Shown piece by piece: positions 32,273 to 42,424 of a stretch of DNA of 64,000 nt (positions are counted from its first letter, which is position 1; the number at the start of each line of letters is the position of its first letter). A model generated the notes under the pieces. The model was not told where the DNA came from. It ran no database searches and worked only from the letters and a program-made list of their open reading frames with translations. The stretch lies in contig NZ_QQWI01000013.1 of NCBI RefSeq assembly GCF_004125825.1, positions 33,179-97,178 on the forward strand, read 5' to 3'. The translations under genes and the position numbers were made by a program. Origin of the DNA: Fusibacter sp. A1. GTDB taxonomy: Bacteria > Bacillota > Clostridia > Peptostreptococcales > Acidaminobacteraceae.

Positions 32273-32914
32273 ATGTCACGACTAAGAGAACCATTCAATT
32301 CGCTATCACATCTGATTGGGGCAGTACTTTCCGCAATCGTCCTTTTGTTCTTTATCATCCGGGGGGCGCTTATCGGCAATGCCCTGTTTATCATAGGAGC
32401 CACCATCTTCGGCGTATCGCTGATTGCCCTTTATACCATGAGCGGTCTCTATCACGGACTGGTTGTTTCGGCTCAAAAGATCGCACTTATGAGAAAACTC
32501 GACCATACCATGATCTATGTGCTGATCGCAGGGTCCTACACGCCGGTATGCCTTTTGGCGCTGGACGGCCTATGGCGCATCCTTTTCCTTTCAAGCATCT
32601 GGGCTATCGCCATCTTGGGCATCACAGCCAAATGGTTGTGGTTTAACATGCCCCGTAAGATCTACACCATGCTCTATGTGATCATGGGTTGGCTGGCGCT
32701 TGTAGCCATATGGCCGCTTTACCAGAACCTTTCCACCCTGGCGTTTTCCATGCTTGTCACAGGAGGCATCTTCTATACCGTAGGCGCTGTCATTTATGCC
32801 GCGAAGCCCAAGTGGGTAAGCACCACGCACATAGGATTTCACGAATGGTTCCATATACTGATCTTGGCGGGAAGCACCTCGCATGTGATCATGGTGACGA
32901 GCTTGTTATCCTAA
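32273..32914 (+). CDS. Hemolysin III / PAQR family membrane protein (YqfA-like)
   Basis: 213 residues with seven membrane helices. Family histidines are in place: SGLYHGL in helix 2 and GFHEWFHILILAGSTSHV in helix 7, with HTMIYVLIAGSYTPV in helix 3. These form the zinc site of the PAQR/alkaline-ceramidase superfamily. The name comes from a Bacillus cereus protein; in most bacteria the role is lipid or membrane homeostasis and is poorly known. The operator palindrome touches its ribosome site (AGGAGG), so the DUF1836 protein probably represses it. Confidence 0.85.
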   Translation: MSRLREPFNSLSHLIGAVLSAIVLLFFIIRGALIGNALFIIGATIFGVSLIALYTMSGLYHGLVVSAQKIALMRKLDHTMIYVLIAGSYTPVCLLALDGLWRILFLSSIWAIAILGITAKWLWFNMPRKIYTMLYVIMGWLALVAIWPLYQNLSTLAFSMLVTGGIFYTVGAVIYAAKPKWVSTTHIGFHEWFHILILAGSTSHVIMVTSLLS

Positions 32915-32932
32915 ACACAGCACCACAACCTC

Positions 32933-32957
32933 ACCATACGCTTGTATGGTTTTTTTT
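32933..32957 (+). terminator. Terminator of the hemolysin III-type gene
   Basis: ACCATAC-GCTT-GTATGGT followed by T7. Confidence 0.85.
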
Positions 32958-33049
32958 CGTTTGTACGACGTTCATTTAGGTATATATGGACTAAGAGTTA
33001 AAAGACCCTTATGTCATAGGGCCTAGGAGAGTCGACCTGGAGGAATAGC

Positions 33050-34045
33050 ATGGCAAAAAAAACCTTAAAGCAGTCCATCACGCTTTCAAAAGAAGCAACT
33101 TACCTGAATACCCGTTCCTTTATCGTAAAATCGGGACTGGCCATGTTGTTCGCCTTTTGGCTCGGCGCTAAGATCCCCATCGCCAATAAGGACATGATCT
33201 CATTTCTATTCGGACTCATGATGAGTCTCGAGCCCATCAGCATCACAGGCTTTAGAAGAGGACTCGATCAGTTTAGGGCGACCGTCATCGGAGGCGTCCT
33301 TACGGCAGTCATCATCGCAGTCGTCGGAATCAACCCCTTGGGGCTTGCGATCTCGATGTCCGCAATCCTCTATTTTACATTGTCCCATAACTGGAGAGAG
33401 GTTTCGGTCGTGGCGCTATTCACCGGCATCTACATGACGCAGTTTGTGCAGACCACAACTCTTGGCGATCCCGATATCCTGATGACGATGATCGTCAGAA
33501 TCACAGCGCTCACATCAGGCATCCTCTTTGCCATGGTATTCAACATCCTCACTTCGTTCGTGCTTAGCCCAAAGCTACCAGCAAACAGGATCGGTTTTTT
33601 AAAATACCGCTACCACAAGCATGTTAGAAGCCTGCTAGAAAAATTGACCACCCAGGACCACCTCGATGACAGCGACTACCTGAGCCTCGCCAACTTGTTC
33701 AACGATATCGACTGGACGCTCACGCTGCTGACCGACCTACTCAAGGATCCGATGCTCAAGTGGGGCCGCATAAGAAAGGATTCCGTCGAAACCGCGATCC
33801 TACAGGCCAAGACTTTGAGAAGCATGAGCCATTACCTCTACGATCTTGAAATCTACTTGCGCACCTACGACTTCGATCATTCAGGCGACGACAAGAAGAC
33901 GGTCATCGAAATTCTGACCTGCGTCAACCATGCGGTGACAGGCGGCAATACATCCTACTGTGAAAAGGAAAATGCGCTGAATGTGTTTACCCAGCGCATA
34001 CGTGACGATCTTATCAAATTGTTGGACCTTTCAAACTCACTCTAA
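33050..34045 (+). CDS. FUSC / aromatic acid exporter (ArAE) family protein
   Basis: 331 residues. The N-terminal half has about five to six membrane helices in the FUSC pattern (FWLGAKIPIANKDMISFLFGL, GFRRGLDQFRATVIGG). A cytoplasmic helical domain follows from about residue 180. Relatives export aromatic acids or similar small molecules. Start has TGGAGG. Its end overlaps that of the convergent HAD gene by 9 nt; no terminator lies between them. Confidence 0.75.
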   Translation: MAKKTLKQSITLSKEATYLNTRSFIVKSGLAMLFAFWLGAKIPIANKDMISFLFGLMMSLEPISITGFRRGLDQFRATVIGGVLTAVIIAVVGINPLGLAISMSAILYFTLSHNWREVSVVALFTGIYMTQFVQTTTLGDPDILMTMIVRITALTSGILFAMVFNILTSFVLSPKLPANRIGFLKYRYHKHVRSLLEKLTTQDHLDDSDYLSLANLFNDIDWTLTLLTDLLKDPMLKWGRIRKDSVETAILQAKTLRSMSHYLYDLEIYLRTYDFDHSGDDKKTVIEILTCVNHAVTGGNTSYCEKENALNVFTQRIRDDLIKLLDLSNSL

Positions 34046-34720
34046 CAGTTCAAGAAGTTCCTGATAGCTGCAAGCCGTATAGGTCGAAGCATAAGGGGCT
34101 TCTTTTTTATGGTGAAAATTCATGTGGCACGTGTCTATCAAGGAGTCTAGTCCGCCTTTTATGTCAGATGACATGGAGTCACCGATCACGAGACACTCCT
34201 CTTTTTTAGCCCCGATGCCCTTAAGCACGATATCGAAAAACTCGACTGCCGGTTTTGACACGCCTATTTCTTCGGAGATGAAGAGTTTCTTAAAATAAGG
34301 CTTAAGTCCGGAAGCTTCAAGTCTTGGTTTCTGCACGTGAACGATCCCGTTGGTGATCACTGCCAGCCTGTACTTCTTTGACAGCTTTTCGACCAGTTCC
34401 AGGGCACCTTCAAATAGCTGACTTCCTTCAGACAAGGCATCTAGGTAGGCGTAACCGATCGTTTTCGGATCGCCATCCATTCCATAGTGGGTGAGCCAGT
34501 CTTCAAACCGCTTGTATTTGATGGTTTCGGATTCGATTTCCCCCTGCTCGAGCATCTTCCAAAGTTTACGGTTGATGTCTTTATAAACCGCAACCATCTC
34601 TTCTGTCACATCGTCTGTGACGGTTTTAAAGATCTTCTCAAGCGCAAGTCTTTCGGCGGTGTCCGTATCGAGCAGGGTATGGTCAAGGTCGAACAGCAGC
34701 CACTCATATCTTTTCATCAT
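34037..34720 (-). CDS. HAD hydrolase, YjjG-type nucleotidase
   Basis: 227 residues, usual length for YjjG. HAD motif I FDLDHTLLDTD, motif II VITNGIV, a Lys region near KPAVEFF and motif III/IV GDSMSSDIKGG. YjjG proteins remove phosphate from non-canonical pyrimidine nucleotides. Two ATGs stand in tandem at 34720 and 34717; GAGG in the end of the DegV gene serves either. Translation is coupled: TAG of the DegV gene directly abuts the ATG. Confidence 0.82.
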   Translation of the reverse strand: MMKRYEWLLFDLDHTLLDTDTAERLALEKIFKTVTDDVTEEMVAVYKDINRKLWKMLEQGEIESETIKYKRFEDWLTHYGMDGDPKTIGYAYLDALSEGSQLFEGALELVEKLSKKYRLAVITNGIVHVQKPRLEASGLKPYFKKLFISEEIGVSKPAVEFFDIVLKGIGAKKEECLVIGDSMSSDIKGGLDSLIDTCHMNFHHKKEAPYASTYTACSYQELLELLE

Positions 34721-35578
34721 CTACCTCAACTCGTTCTGCGTCTCATACACCACGCCGATAGCTCCCGGTCCCACGTGGGTTCCGATAACAGGTCCTATCT
34801 CAGTGACGGTGTCGATGCTCACAACGTCCTCTAAAAGCTCTTTTAAAAGGCTGACCCCTTCTTCATTTTGAATGTGGTGTATGTAGGCATGCTTGATTCC
34901 ATACTCCTTGGCATCCGCGATTAAAAACTCCGCGATAGACTTAATCGCTTTTTTCTTAGTGCGCACCTTGGTCACAGAATCCGTCTTGCCTTCATCCACA
35001 GTCAGTATCGGTTTGATGTTTAGAAGTGTTCCAAGGAGGGCTGACGCCTTGCCTACCCGTCCGCCTTTTTCTAAAAACTCGAGCGTCTCCAGCGTAAAAA
35101 GAAAACGGGTTCTCTTCTTTGTCGCCTCGATCGCGTCGATGATCTCCAGCCTGTCCTTGCCTGAAAGGATCGCATCATTTGCCGCCATGGCGGCAAGTCC
35201 TAGCTGCATGCAGTTCGACTCAGAGTCGACCACTTCGATAAACTGTCCCGGGTACGACTCCATAAGCTCTGTTGCCACCATCTTGGCCGTCTGATAGGTA
35301 CCGCTCATCTCTGCTGACAGGGTCACAAAAAAGATGTCATAGCCCTGATCGAGCGCTTTTCTAAACTCATCCTCTATCATCTGGATGTTCGGCTGAGACG
35401 ATGTAGGTAGCTTTTGAACCCTTGCAAGCTTTTCATAAAAATAGGTGTAATCCGCTTCCGTTTCAAGTATGGACTCGTCTTCAAAATTGACGCTAAGACT
35501 CAATATTCCTATGTTGTTTTCCTTTATATACTGCTTGGGTAGATAGGATGTGCTATCTACGAACAATCTAATCGCCAT
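34721..35578 (-). CDS. DegV family fatty-acid-binding protein
   Basis: 285 residues from the ATG at 35578, which has GAGGTC upstream; a longer frame to 35602 adds eight residues without a better site. DegV landmarks: VDSTSYLP at the start, TSQPN, VTLSAEMSGTYQTA, VDSESNCMQLGL, the GRVGKASALLGTLLNIKPIL segment and the C-terminal GPVIGTHVGPGAIGV. Such proteins bind one fatty acid and, as FakB, hand it to the FakA kinase. No fakA is seen nearby. In one unit with the HAD gene. Confidence 0.88.
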   Translation of the reverse strand: MAIRLFVDSTSYLPKQYIKENNIGILSLSVNFEDESILETEADYTYFYEKLARVQKLPTSSQPNIQMIEDEFRKALDQGYDIFFVTLSAEMSGTYQTAKMVATELMESYPGQFIEVVDSESNCMQLGLAAMAANDAILSGKDRLEIIDAIEATKKRTRFLFTLETLEFLEKGGRVGKASALLGTLLNIKPILTVDEGKTDSVTKVRTKKKAIKSIAEFLIADAKEYGIKHAYIHHIQNEEGVSLLKELLEDVVSIDTVTEIGPVIGTHVGPGAIGVVYETQNELR

Positions 35579-35655
35579 CGCTTGACCTCGCTTTATGTTC
35601 ATTAATTCATTATGCCGCTCAAACCTATTACTTGTCGCTCTTTCTATTATGCCAT

Positions 35656-35686
35656 ATAAAAAAGCCGTCTCATAGCGAGACGGCTT
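35656..35686 (-). terminator. Terminator of typA
   Basis: AAGCCGTCTC-ATAGC-GAGACGGCTT (35662-35686) with a T run on the minus strand, directly below the typA stop. Confidence 0.88.
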
Positions 35687-35693
35687 AAGTTTA

Positions 35694-37511
35694 TTATTCT
35701 TGGTTCATTGTTTTCATCGCACGGACACGGTCTTGGAACAAGAGGTGTTTCTTTCTAAGACGGATCGTGTCAGGAGTGATTTCAACCAGCTCGTCGCTTT
35801 CGATAAACTCCAGCGCTTCCTCAAGTGAGAAGGTCTTTGGAGCAATCAGCTTCACAGCGTCATCCGAACCGGAAGCACGTGTGTTGGTAAGCTTTTTGTT
35901 TTTTGTAGGGTTGACGACCATATCGTCAGAACGTGAATTTCTACCGATGATCATACCTTCGTAAACATCCACAGCAGGACCCACGAACATTTGCGCGCGG
36001 TCGCTTAGGTTGAACAGCGAGTAAGCCATCGTAGAACCCTTGCACTGAGAAATCAACACGCCGTTCTGACGGCCTGGGATCAAACCTACATGCGGCTTGA
36101 AGCTGTCTACAGAACGTACCATGATGCCCTCGCCGCGCGTTTCGTTGATGAACTCCGAACGGTATCCGAGAAGACCACGTGTTGGAACAAGGAACTCGAC
36201 ACGGGTATATCCGTTTTCTGCGTGCATCGTCTCCATCATGCCCTTACGTTTGTTAAGGCTTGCGATGACGGTACCTGCGTACTCGTCTGGAGCGTCGACG
36301 ATCACTCTCTCGAATGGCTCGTGCTTGACGCCGTCGATGTCTTTTATCAGTACTTCAGGTTTTGAAACAGCAAGCTCGTAACCTTCACGACGCATGCTTT
36401 CAAGAAGTACAGAAAGGTGGAGCTCACCTCTACCCGATACTTTGAAACCTTCTTTAGAAGGAAGTTCTTCAACCCTTAGACCCACATTGGTCTCAAGCTC
36501 TCTTTCAAGACGCGCGTTCAAGTGACGCGATGTCAAGAACTTACCGCTCAATCCGCAGAATGGCGAGTCGTTTACTAAAAAGTTCATGGATAGGGTCGGC
36601 TCTTCGATAACGATTAGCGGCAGTGGTTCAATCTTGCCTTCCACACCGATCGTCTCGCCGATCGAGATGTCAGACATTCCCGAAATAACGACTATGTCGC
36701 CAGAATACGCTTCTTGCGAGTCCACCCTGTTTAAACCTTCATTTACAAATAGCTTTGCGATTTTCGCTTTTTTAAGCGTGCCGTCAGTTTTGGAAACAAC
36801 TACCTGCTGGCCTGCTTTTACAACACCCTTATAGATTCTTCCGACTCCAAGTCGACCGATGTAGTCGTCATAGTCAAGTGAAGAGATCTGGATCTGAAGC
36901 GGCTCGGAATCAAGGTCCGGATACGCTTGGACATGCTCAGTGATCAGGTCGAACAGCGGCTCAAGGTTATCGCTCTCATCTTCAATTTCTCTTTTTGCGA
37001 TACCTTCACGTGCGATACCGTAAACGATAGGGAAGTCAAGCTGCTCTTCAGTAGCTCCAAGATCTGCGAACAGATCGAAGGTAAGGTCTACTACTTCTTC
37101 GGCACGTTGGTCCTTCTTATCGATCTTGTTGATCATAAGAATCGGTTTTAATCCTTGCTCAAGCGCCTTTTTAAGTACAAAACGCGTTTGTGGCATTGGA
37201 CCTTCACTAGAATCTACAAGTAAAATCGCAGTATCTACAGTTTTGATGATACGCTCAACTTCTGAAGAGAAGTCGGCATGGCCTGGAGTATCTACAATGT
37301 TGATTTTATAATCGTTATGTCTGATAGCACAGTTTTTTGCATATATCGTGATTCCACGTTCTCTTTCAAGATCGTTGGAGTCCATTACACACTCTACAAC
37401 TTCCTCGTTGGCTCTAAATACGCCGGATTGAGCTAGTAATGCATCTACAAGGGTAGATTTACCCGCATCTACGTGGGCGATTACTGCTACATTGATAATT
37501 TTATTTTTCAT
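35694..37511 (-). CDS. typA: Translational GTPase TypA/BipA
   Basis: 605 residues from the ATG at 37511 (AAAGAGAG upstream), the family length; a longer frame to 37547 is unlikely. G motifs: [15 protein letters not shown] (G1), RGITI (G2), VDTPGHADF (G3), NKIDK (G4). EF-G-like domains and the TypA C-terminal domain follow. It binds the ribosome and assists 50S assembly and translation under stress or cold. Followed by a terminator. Confidence 0.95.
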   Translation of the reverse strand: MKNKIINVAVIAHVDAGKSTLVDALLAQSGVFRANEEVVECVMDSNDLERERGITIYAKNCAIRHNDYKINIVDTPGHADFSSEVERIIKTVDTAILLVDSSEGPMPQTRFVLKKALEQGLKPILMINKIDKKDQRAEEVVDLTFDLFADLGATEEQLDFPIVYGIAREGIAKREIEDESDNLEPLFDLITEHVQAYPDLDSEPLQIQISSLDYDDYIGRLGVGRIYKGVVKAGQQVVVSKTDGTLKKAKIAKLFVNEGLNRVDSQEAYSGDIVVISGMSDISIGETIGVEGKIEPLPLIVIEEPTLSMNFLVNDSPFCGLSGKFLTSRHLNARLERELETNVGLRVEELPSKEGFKVSGRGELHLSVLLESMRREGYELAVSKPEVLIKDIDGVKHEPFERVIVDAPDEYAGTVIASLNKRKGMMETMHAENGYTRVEFLVPTRGLLGYRSEFINETRGEGIMVRSVDSFKPHVGLIPGRQNGVLISQCKGSTMAYSLFNLSDRAQMFVGPAVDVYEGMIIGRNSRSDDMVVNPTKNKKLTNTRASGSDDAVKLIAPKTFSLEEALEFIESDELVEITPDTIRLRKKHLLFQDRVRAMKTMNQE

Positions 37512-37663
37512 AAAACGCTCTCTTTCTACAAACGTTAATCCGTTCATGCGGCCCAGGAATTTTCTGAGCCTAATCTAACCCATTATACGCCCCTTTTTGC
37601 TGTTTAACAATTTAAATAAACGTAACGGCTTGTGAAAACGTTCTCAACTTTTAAATCGTCTCT

Positions 37664-38317
37664 TTATTTTTCGTTGATTTCAATTTCAAACAGATCTAGG
37701 ACCAGTTCTTTTCTTTGCGAGGAAATCTCTGGACCATCTATGGGATTATAAACACTTGGCGCAGGCAGCAGACCTACAAGAATCGCGGCCTGTTCTCTTG
37801 TAAGCTCTGCCGGAGTGATGTCAAAATAGGTCCTGCACGCCTGTGAAATGCCGTAAGCGTCCGATCCGTAGTAGATCACATTGATGTACATCTCAATGAT
37901 CTGGTCCTTGGTAAACATCTGTTCGAGTCGGATCGCCGTCCAGAGTTCATAGACCTTTCTTTTGATATTCTGGTCCTGGGTGTAGAAGAGGTTCTTGGCA
38001 AGCTGCTGGGTGATCGTGCTTCCACCAGCCTCGAGCTCGCCGGCTTTGATGTTTCTGACCATGGCCTGGGCGATTGCGATGGGATCGAAGCCGAAATGGC
38101 TATTGAACCTTTGGTCCTCCATCATGACAAGCATCTGGATGAATTCACCTGAGACCTCATTAAGTCTTGCATATTCCTCTCTATCCTCAACTTGGGCGTA
38201 AAGCTCCGGTCCAAGCGTATAGCTGCTGTTTGACGGATCAAAGGTGACCACGCTGTAAGTGATGGCTAGGACTGCTATGATCATTATGATTGAAATAAAT
38301 CGAATTATTCTTTTCAT
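37664..38317 (-). CDS. Monofunctional peptidoglycan glycosyltransferase (GT51)
   Basis: 217 residues: one N-terminal membrane anchor, then a GT51 transglycosylase domain with the catalytic Glu in MMEDQRFNSHFGFD, GGSTITQQLAKNLF, the KRKVYELWTAIRLEQ region and YINVIYYG. There is no transpeptidase domain, so it only polymerises lipid II into glycan strands outside the membrane (MtgA/SgtB-like). Start has GAGGTG. It lies upstream of typA on the same strand with a 150-nt gap. Confidence 0.9.
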   Translation of the reverse strand: MKRIIRFISIIMIIAVLAITYSVVTFDPSNSSYTLGPELYAQVEDREEYARLNEVSGEFIQMLVMMEDQRFNSHFGFDPIAIAQAMVRNIKAGELEAGGSTITQQLAKNLFYTQDQNIKRKVYELWTAIRLEQMFTKDQIIEMYINVIYYGSDAYGISQACRTYFDITPAELTREQAAILVGLLPAPSVYNPIDGPEISSQRKELVLDLFEIEINEK

Positions 38318-38346
38318 TATTCACCTCGAATTAAAAAGTAGCATAT

Positions 38347-38371
38347 AAAAAAAGTAGCACTCGGCTACTTT
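38347..38371 (-). terminator. Terminator of the six-gene importer/efflux operon
   Basis: AAAGTAGC-ACTCG-GCTACTTT with a T run on the minus strand, 60 nt below the stop at 38431. Confidence 0.8.
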
Positions 38372-38430
38372 CATTATACGCTAGGTTTCAAATAAATGTC
38401 TTCTTAAAAGATGTTTAAATTAATCTTACA

Positions 38431-39480
38431 TCATTCAAGGTGTTCGTTCCAGCTGAACCGTAAAAGATAGGTCACGCTCATCGCTAGGCTCAGGGCGATC
38501 TCACCGACAACCGCCCAGATGCTTGTAATCTGCAGCGTGTCCATGCCGTACCTCATTCCCGATACGATTCCATTGAAGTGCCGTTTGAAGAGCTCATAAT
38601 AGCTTTCGACGCTCAACAGGTTCTGAGGCAGGTAATTGGAACTGATACTGAGTTTTCCTAGACCATAAAGGATCAGCCTTGCCGTCACAAGCGAGCCCGC
38701 AATAAGTATCAGAAGAAACGTGATATCCTGCCAAATAGGTTTTACGATTTCAATAAAATCGGTATCGTTTCTTTTGGCCATATAGTGCTTGGCAATCCCT
38801 CTCCAAGTCTTCAACCCCAGTCTTATCCAAGTCGCCACCGCATACGCGAGAACTCCTAGGCCGATAATCCAGGCACTGTTTCCAAACACATCCATCTGCC
38901 ACTTTACAAGATTCAGCTGGCTATATGCGATCATGTTCTGCGACAGGTCATAGGCGGCAAGATCGATATACTCTTCAGCATCCATTCCCTTTGGTGGAAG
39001 CATCAGGAAGTGCTTCATATCCCAGTAGCCTTCCTGTAGACTTTCGTCAAATCCGATATAGATGTCGTCGCTGTCATTCACCACGCCGACCACCTTATAT
39101 TCCTTTCCTGCCATGACAAAGGTTCTTCCTATGCAGGTCAGTTGCGAATAATAGGCGTCGGCGATGTCCTCCCCAATGATGATGTTTTTAGATTCGTCGT
39201 CAAGGGTCCAGCTTCCGTAAAGAAGGTCGATGGTTTCAAACGTCCCCAAATAGCCCGACTGCATGTAAAGCGTTCCGCTTCCATGCCCGCGCTGGTAATT
39301 GACCATGACATCCACAACGCCCGATTTTTCGACAAACATATCCACGCGGGACAAGAGAATATCATCCACCGTGGCGATCAGCGTATTTTTGTTGTAATTT
39401 CCGCTCAGTCCTTGGTACCAGACCGCGTTATAGGCGATCAGGGTAAAGCTGAGAATCAATAAGAATAGTTTAGATTTCAT
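38431..39480 (-). CDS. MacB-like membrane protein (periplasmic core domain), last gene of operon
   Basis: 349 residues. An N-terminal membrane helix is followed by an extracytoplasmic domain with the MacB_PCD signature (NIIIGEDIADAYYSQL, GRTFVMAGKEYKVVGVVNDSD), then two to three C-terminal helices. The arrangement recalls the permease of MacB-type ABC exporters, but the FtsX-type helices are atypical and no ATPase is fused or adjacent. It starts 3 nt after the HlyD-type gene (GAGGAG upstream). An export or assembly role together with the adaptor is likely; the substrate is unknown. Confidence 0.6.
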   Translation of the reverse strand: MKSKLFLLILSFTLIAYNAVWYQGLSGNYNKNTLIATVDDILLSRVDMFVEKSGVVDVMVNYQRGHGSGTLYMQSGYLGTFETIDLLYGSWTLDDESKNIIIGEDIADAYYSQLTCIGRTFVMAGKEYKVVGVVNDSDDIYIGFDESLQEGYWDMKHFLMLPPKGMDAEEYIDLAAYDLSQNMIAYSQLNLVKWQMDVFGNSAWIIGLGVLAYAVATWIRLGLKTWRGIAKHYMAKRNDTDFIEIVKPIWQDITFLLILIAGSLVTARLILYGLGKLSISSNYLPQNLLSVESYYELFKRHFNGIVSGMRYGMDTLQITSIWAVVGEIALSLAMSVTYLLRFSWNEHLE

Positions 39481-39483
39481 GAC

Positions 39484-40779
39484 TTACTCCTCAACTACAA
39501 GCACTCTCTGGTTATCTGTAATCCGGTAATTCAGATTTTTGACCACTTGCAGGTTTCTAAGTCTTGCAGCAGTTGAATTTACAGCGATATAGTAGTCATC
39601 CGACGCACCTACTGTGACCGGAATCTCCTTCACCACCTGCTCGGTTCCAAGTACTCCGTGCTTTTCTTCTACAACGTATACGAAGGTTCCACCGCCTTCG
39701 ATATCATCAAAGCTTTGGCGGATAGCGCTTTTAGGAACAACATACTGTACAAGGGGGGTACGGGTGATCAGATCCCCTTTGATTTCGTCACCCATGTAGG
39801 GGATTCCGTTCTTATCCTTGAACTCCAATCTGACAAGTATCTTGTCTCCGACAGGTATGTAGCTTTTATAGATGACCTGAACTTTGTTCCATTCTTCTTC
39901 AGGAGCGTTGTCCTGAGCGAAATAGAAGGTACGGTACATGCCCAGGTCGTCGGCAAGCTCCTGTGAAACCAGAAGATTGAAATAGACGTCCTGATAGCTG
40001 TTTACAAGGGCGACCTCCATGATAGGCTGGGATCCGTCGATAATGTCTCCTGGAGGAGCCTGCGACAAGATAACGCCGTTATAGGGCGAATAGAAGACAC
40101 CTTGCTCATCGACGTTGTCGATGTACTCGAGCAGCACCTGCTCTTGTCCCAAGGAAGCCTCAGCGGCCTCTATTTGGGTTTTCAGCCCTCTGATTTCAGA
40201 TACGAGCTGGGTGCTTTCCATCTCAAGGGAGGTCAGTTGGTCCTTGAGCGCCTGATGGCTTTTTTGGTGGCCGTCATACTCGGATTTTGAAATCGCATTC
40301 TGCTCGAAGAGGATCTTATATTGCAAAAGCATATTTTGTGAATCTTCAATCTCAGACTTTGTCAAAGCCTGCTTTTCCCTGTTGCCTGCAAGTCGTTCGC
40401 TTGCGATAGCGCTCTGGGCGTTTAGCGATTGTAGCTGGTCCTTGACCGGCTGGATGATCGCACTGATGTCCTCTATCCCAAAGTTCGGATCGATCTTAAA
40501 AAGAGGCATCCCTATTTTAATATACTGTCCCGTCAAGTATTCGAACTTTTCGACGATGACATCCCTGCCGAGTTTTATGGTCTCGATCTTCTTCGCTTCA
40601 GCAGATCCTACGACGGCTCTCCTACTATAGATACGGGCTCCCTCGACGACTTCCTCAAGGTATACCTTAGGTATGAAATAATTGATAAGCGCCTGATTGA
40701 AGACCCCTATCATGAATACGACCACCAAAAATCCGATGATGATGTTCTTGAGTATTTTATAGATCCATAAATCCTTCAT
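39484..40779 (-). CDS. HlyD/AcrA-type membrane fusion (adaptor) protein
   Basis: 431 residues: one N-terminal membrane helix (IIIGFLVVVFMIGVF), a biotinyl-lipoyl-like half before a long coiled coil (about residues 115-210) and the second half after it (GVFYSPYNGVILSQAPPGD), then a beta-barrel. This is the build of adaptors for ABC or RND exporters. It overlaps the upstream permease gene by 4 nt (ATGA) and is followed by a MacB-like protein, so it belongs to this operon even though the first four genes look like a sugar importer. Confidence 0.8.
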   Translation of the reverse strand: MKDLWIYKILKNIIIGFLVVVFMIGVFNQALINYFIPKVYLEEVVEGARIYSRRAVVGSAEAKKIETIKLGRDVIVEKFEYLTGQYIKIGMPLFKIDPNFGIEDISAIIQPVKDQLQSLNAQSAIASERLAGNREKQALTKSEIEDSQNMLLQYKILFEQNAISKSEYDGHQKSHQALKDQLTSLEMESTQLVSEIRGLKTQIEAAEASLGQEQVLLEYIDNVDEQGVFYSPYNGVILSQAPPGDIIDGSQPIMEVALVNSYQDVYFNLLVSQELADDLGMYRTFYFAQDNAPEEEWNKVQVIYKSYIPVGDKILVRLEFKDKNGIPYMGDEIKGDLITRTPLVQYVVPKSAIRQSFDDIEGGGTFVYVVEEKHGVLGTEQVVKEIPVTVGASDDYYIAVNSTAARLRNLQVVKNLNYRITDNQRVLVVEE

Positions 40780-41597
40780 ACGATTCTTCCCCCAATGCTA
40801 AATCCATCTTCTAGATATTTTTCGAACTTATTGAACAAATAGAGCACCGGTACGACAAACAGTACCGCCCCGGCATAGAACACTTCCTTGTCGCTGTAGT
40901 AGATGCTTTCTAAAAACACCGATAGCGGCATCTTATCCGCCGATTCGATAAAGACGATCGCCTGCTCGATCACATTCCAGCTGTCGATGAAGATCAGTAT
41001 GAGCAGCGTGATGACAGCGGGTCTTATCGTCGGTAGAATGATCTGGTAGAATATCTTGAACTCGCTCGCTCCGTCGATTCTCGCAGCTTCTATCAGGGCA
41101 TCGGGTATGTCCATGATGAACTGCCTTAAAAGGAAGACGCCAAGTGACGAGAAGACTCCCGGCAGGATGATCGCCAGATGGGTGTCGAGCAGCTGAAAAC
41201 TAAGCAAAGCCTCTATTTTTTTCATCATCAGGTAGTTGGGAACAAAGGTGACCTGAAAGGGTAGTATCAGCATCATAAGATAGATGGCGAACAGGGTGTT
41301 TCTGCCTACGAACTTAAGCTTTGCAAAGGCGTATGCCGCTGTCACACTAATGAGGAGCTGTAGTCCGATGATGGTCCCTGTGATTTTCACCGAATTGAAG
41401 AAAAACTTGAAGTACTGACTCTTGTACATGGCGATACGGTAGTACTGCTGCAGATCAAAACTTTCGGGTATGAAGGACAAGGTCTCCGAATTGATCTGCG
41501 AGGCTCCCATGAAGCTGTTTAACAGTAGGTGGACAAGAGGAACCATGAATAGGATTCCTAGGAGCCCGAGCACCCATGTTGCAATTTTTTTACTCAA
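40776..41597 (-). CDS. ABC transporter permease, MalG/carbohydrate type
   Basis: 273 residues, six membrane helices. The EAA loop that contacts the ATPase is present (EAARIDGASEFKIFYQIILP). Family 1 (CUT1) importers pair it with a MalF-type permease, which is the next gene upstream (4-nt overlap). The needed ATPase is not in the operon; in Firmicutes a shared MsmX-like ATPase encoded elsewhere often serves such importers. Confidence 0.9.
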   Translation of the reverse strand: MSKKIATWVLGLLGILFMVPLVHLLLNSFMGASQINSETLSFIPESFDLQQYYRIAMYKSQYFKFFFNSVKITGTIIGLQLLISVTAAYAFAKLKFVGRNTLFAIYLMMLILPFQVTFVPNYLMMKKIEALLSFQLLDTHLAIILPGVFSSLGVFLLRQFIMDIPDALIEAARIDGASEFKIFYQIILPTIRPAVITLLILIFIDSWNVIEQAIVFIESADKMPLSVFLESIYYSDKEVFYAGAVLFVVPVLYLFNKFEKYLEDGFSIGGRIV

Positions 41598-42415
41598 TCC
41601 CTACTCACCTTCCTTAGATACCTTCTCTCAATCGTCAAGAACAGCAGCACTCCTGCGAACAGAAAGCATGTGAAGACGACTGCCGCAGCGGATAATTGCT
41701 CCACCTGCAGATCCCTGAATTTATTGTTCATGAAGTTTTGAACCATGTAGATCGCCTGATTCGGATAGTTCCCTTGTAAGAGGTAGATGTCCTTAAAGAC
41801 TTTAAAGGAATTGACGATCGAAACGATGACGACAAAGAAGGTGGACGGAATGGTCATAGGCCATACCACGTGATAGATGGTCTGCATAAAATTCGCTCCA
41901 TCCACTTTCGCATAGTCCATGATGTCCCTGTGCATCGATCCGAATGTCGCAAGATAGATGATCAGGTTGTAGCCGAGGTTCTTCCAGATGAAGATCAGGA
42001 TCAGCGCGATCATGACCTGCTCCGATTCGAGCATATCCGTAAAGAAGGACCTGTAAAATCCGATGACCGCACCCGAAGGGATGAAGATCGGAAGTATGAA
42101 GGCAAGTTTTATCCACCGCGGAACCTTCAGCTCATACAAGAGGAAACCGATGACAAATGAAAACATGACAATCAGCGGTATCGCGACAAGCATGAAGATC
42201 GCGTTGTTTTTCAGCGCCAGCTGAAAAGGTATGTTGTTGAAAATCTTTATGTAATTTGTAAAGCCTGCAAAACTGCTATCGAAAAAGCCTTTTCTAAAGG
42301 AGTAGAGTACCATGCTGAAAAACGGGATCACAAAGAAGATTGCGAAGCCGATCAGATGCACGCTCATAAAGGTATAGGCCGACAGCGAGGATTTCAGTCG
42401 TTTTATCATCATCAA
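41594..42415 (-). CDS. ABC transporter permease, MalF/UgpA type
   Basis: 273 residues with six membrane helices and an EAA-like loop (YAKVDGANFMQTIYHVVWP), somewhat degenerate at its start (DYAKVDGA in place of EAAxxDGA). Partner of the MalG-type permease. Three ATGs stand in tandem at its start; GGGGGG lies upstream. It follows the solute-binding gene by 9 nt. Confidence 0.88.
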   Translation of the reverse strand: MMMIKRLKSSLSAYTFMSVHLIGFAIFFVIPFFSMVLYSFRKGFFDSSFAGFTNYIKIFNNIPFQLALKNNAIFMLVAIPLIVMFSFVIGFLLYELKVPRWIKLAFILPIFIPSGAVIGFYRSFFTDMLESEQVMIALILIFIWKNLGYNLIIYLATFGSMHRDIMDYAKVDGANFMQTIYHVVWPMTIPSTFFVVIVSIVNSFKVFKDIYLLQGNYPNQAIYMVQNFMNNKFRDLQVEQLSAAAVVFTCFLFAGVLLFLTIERRYLRKVSRD

Positions 42416-42424
42416 AGCCCCCCA

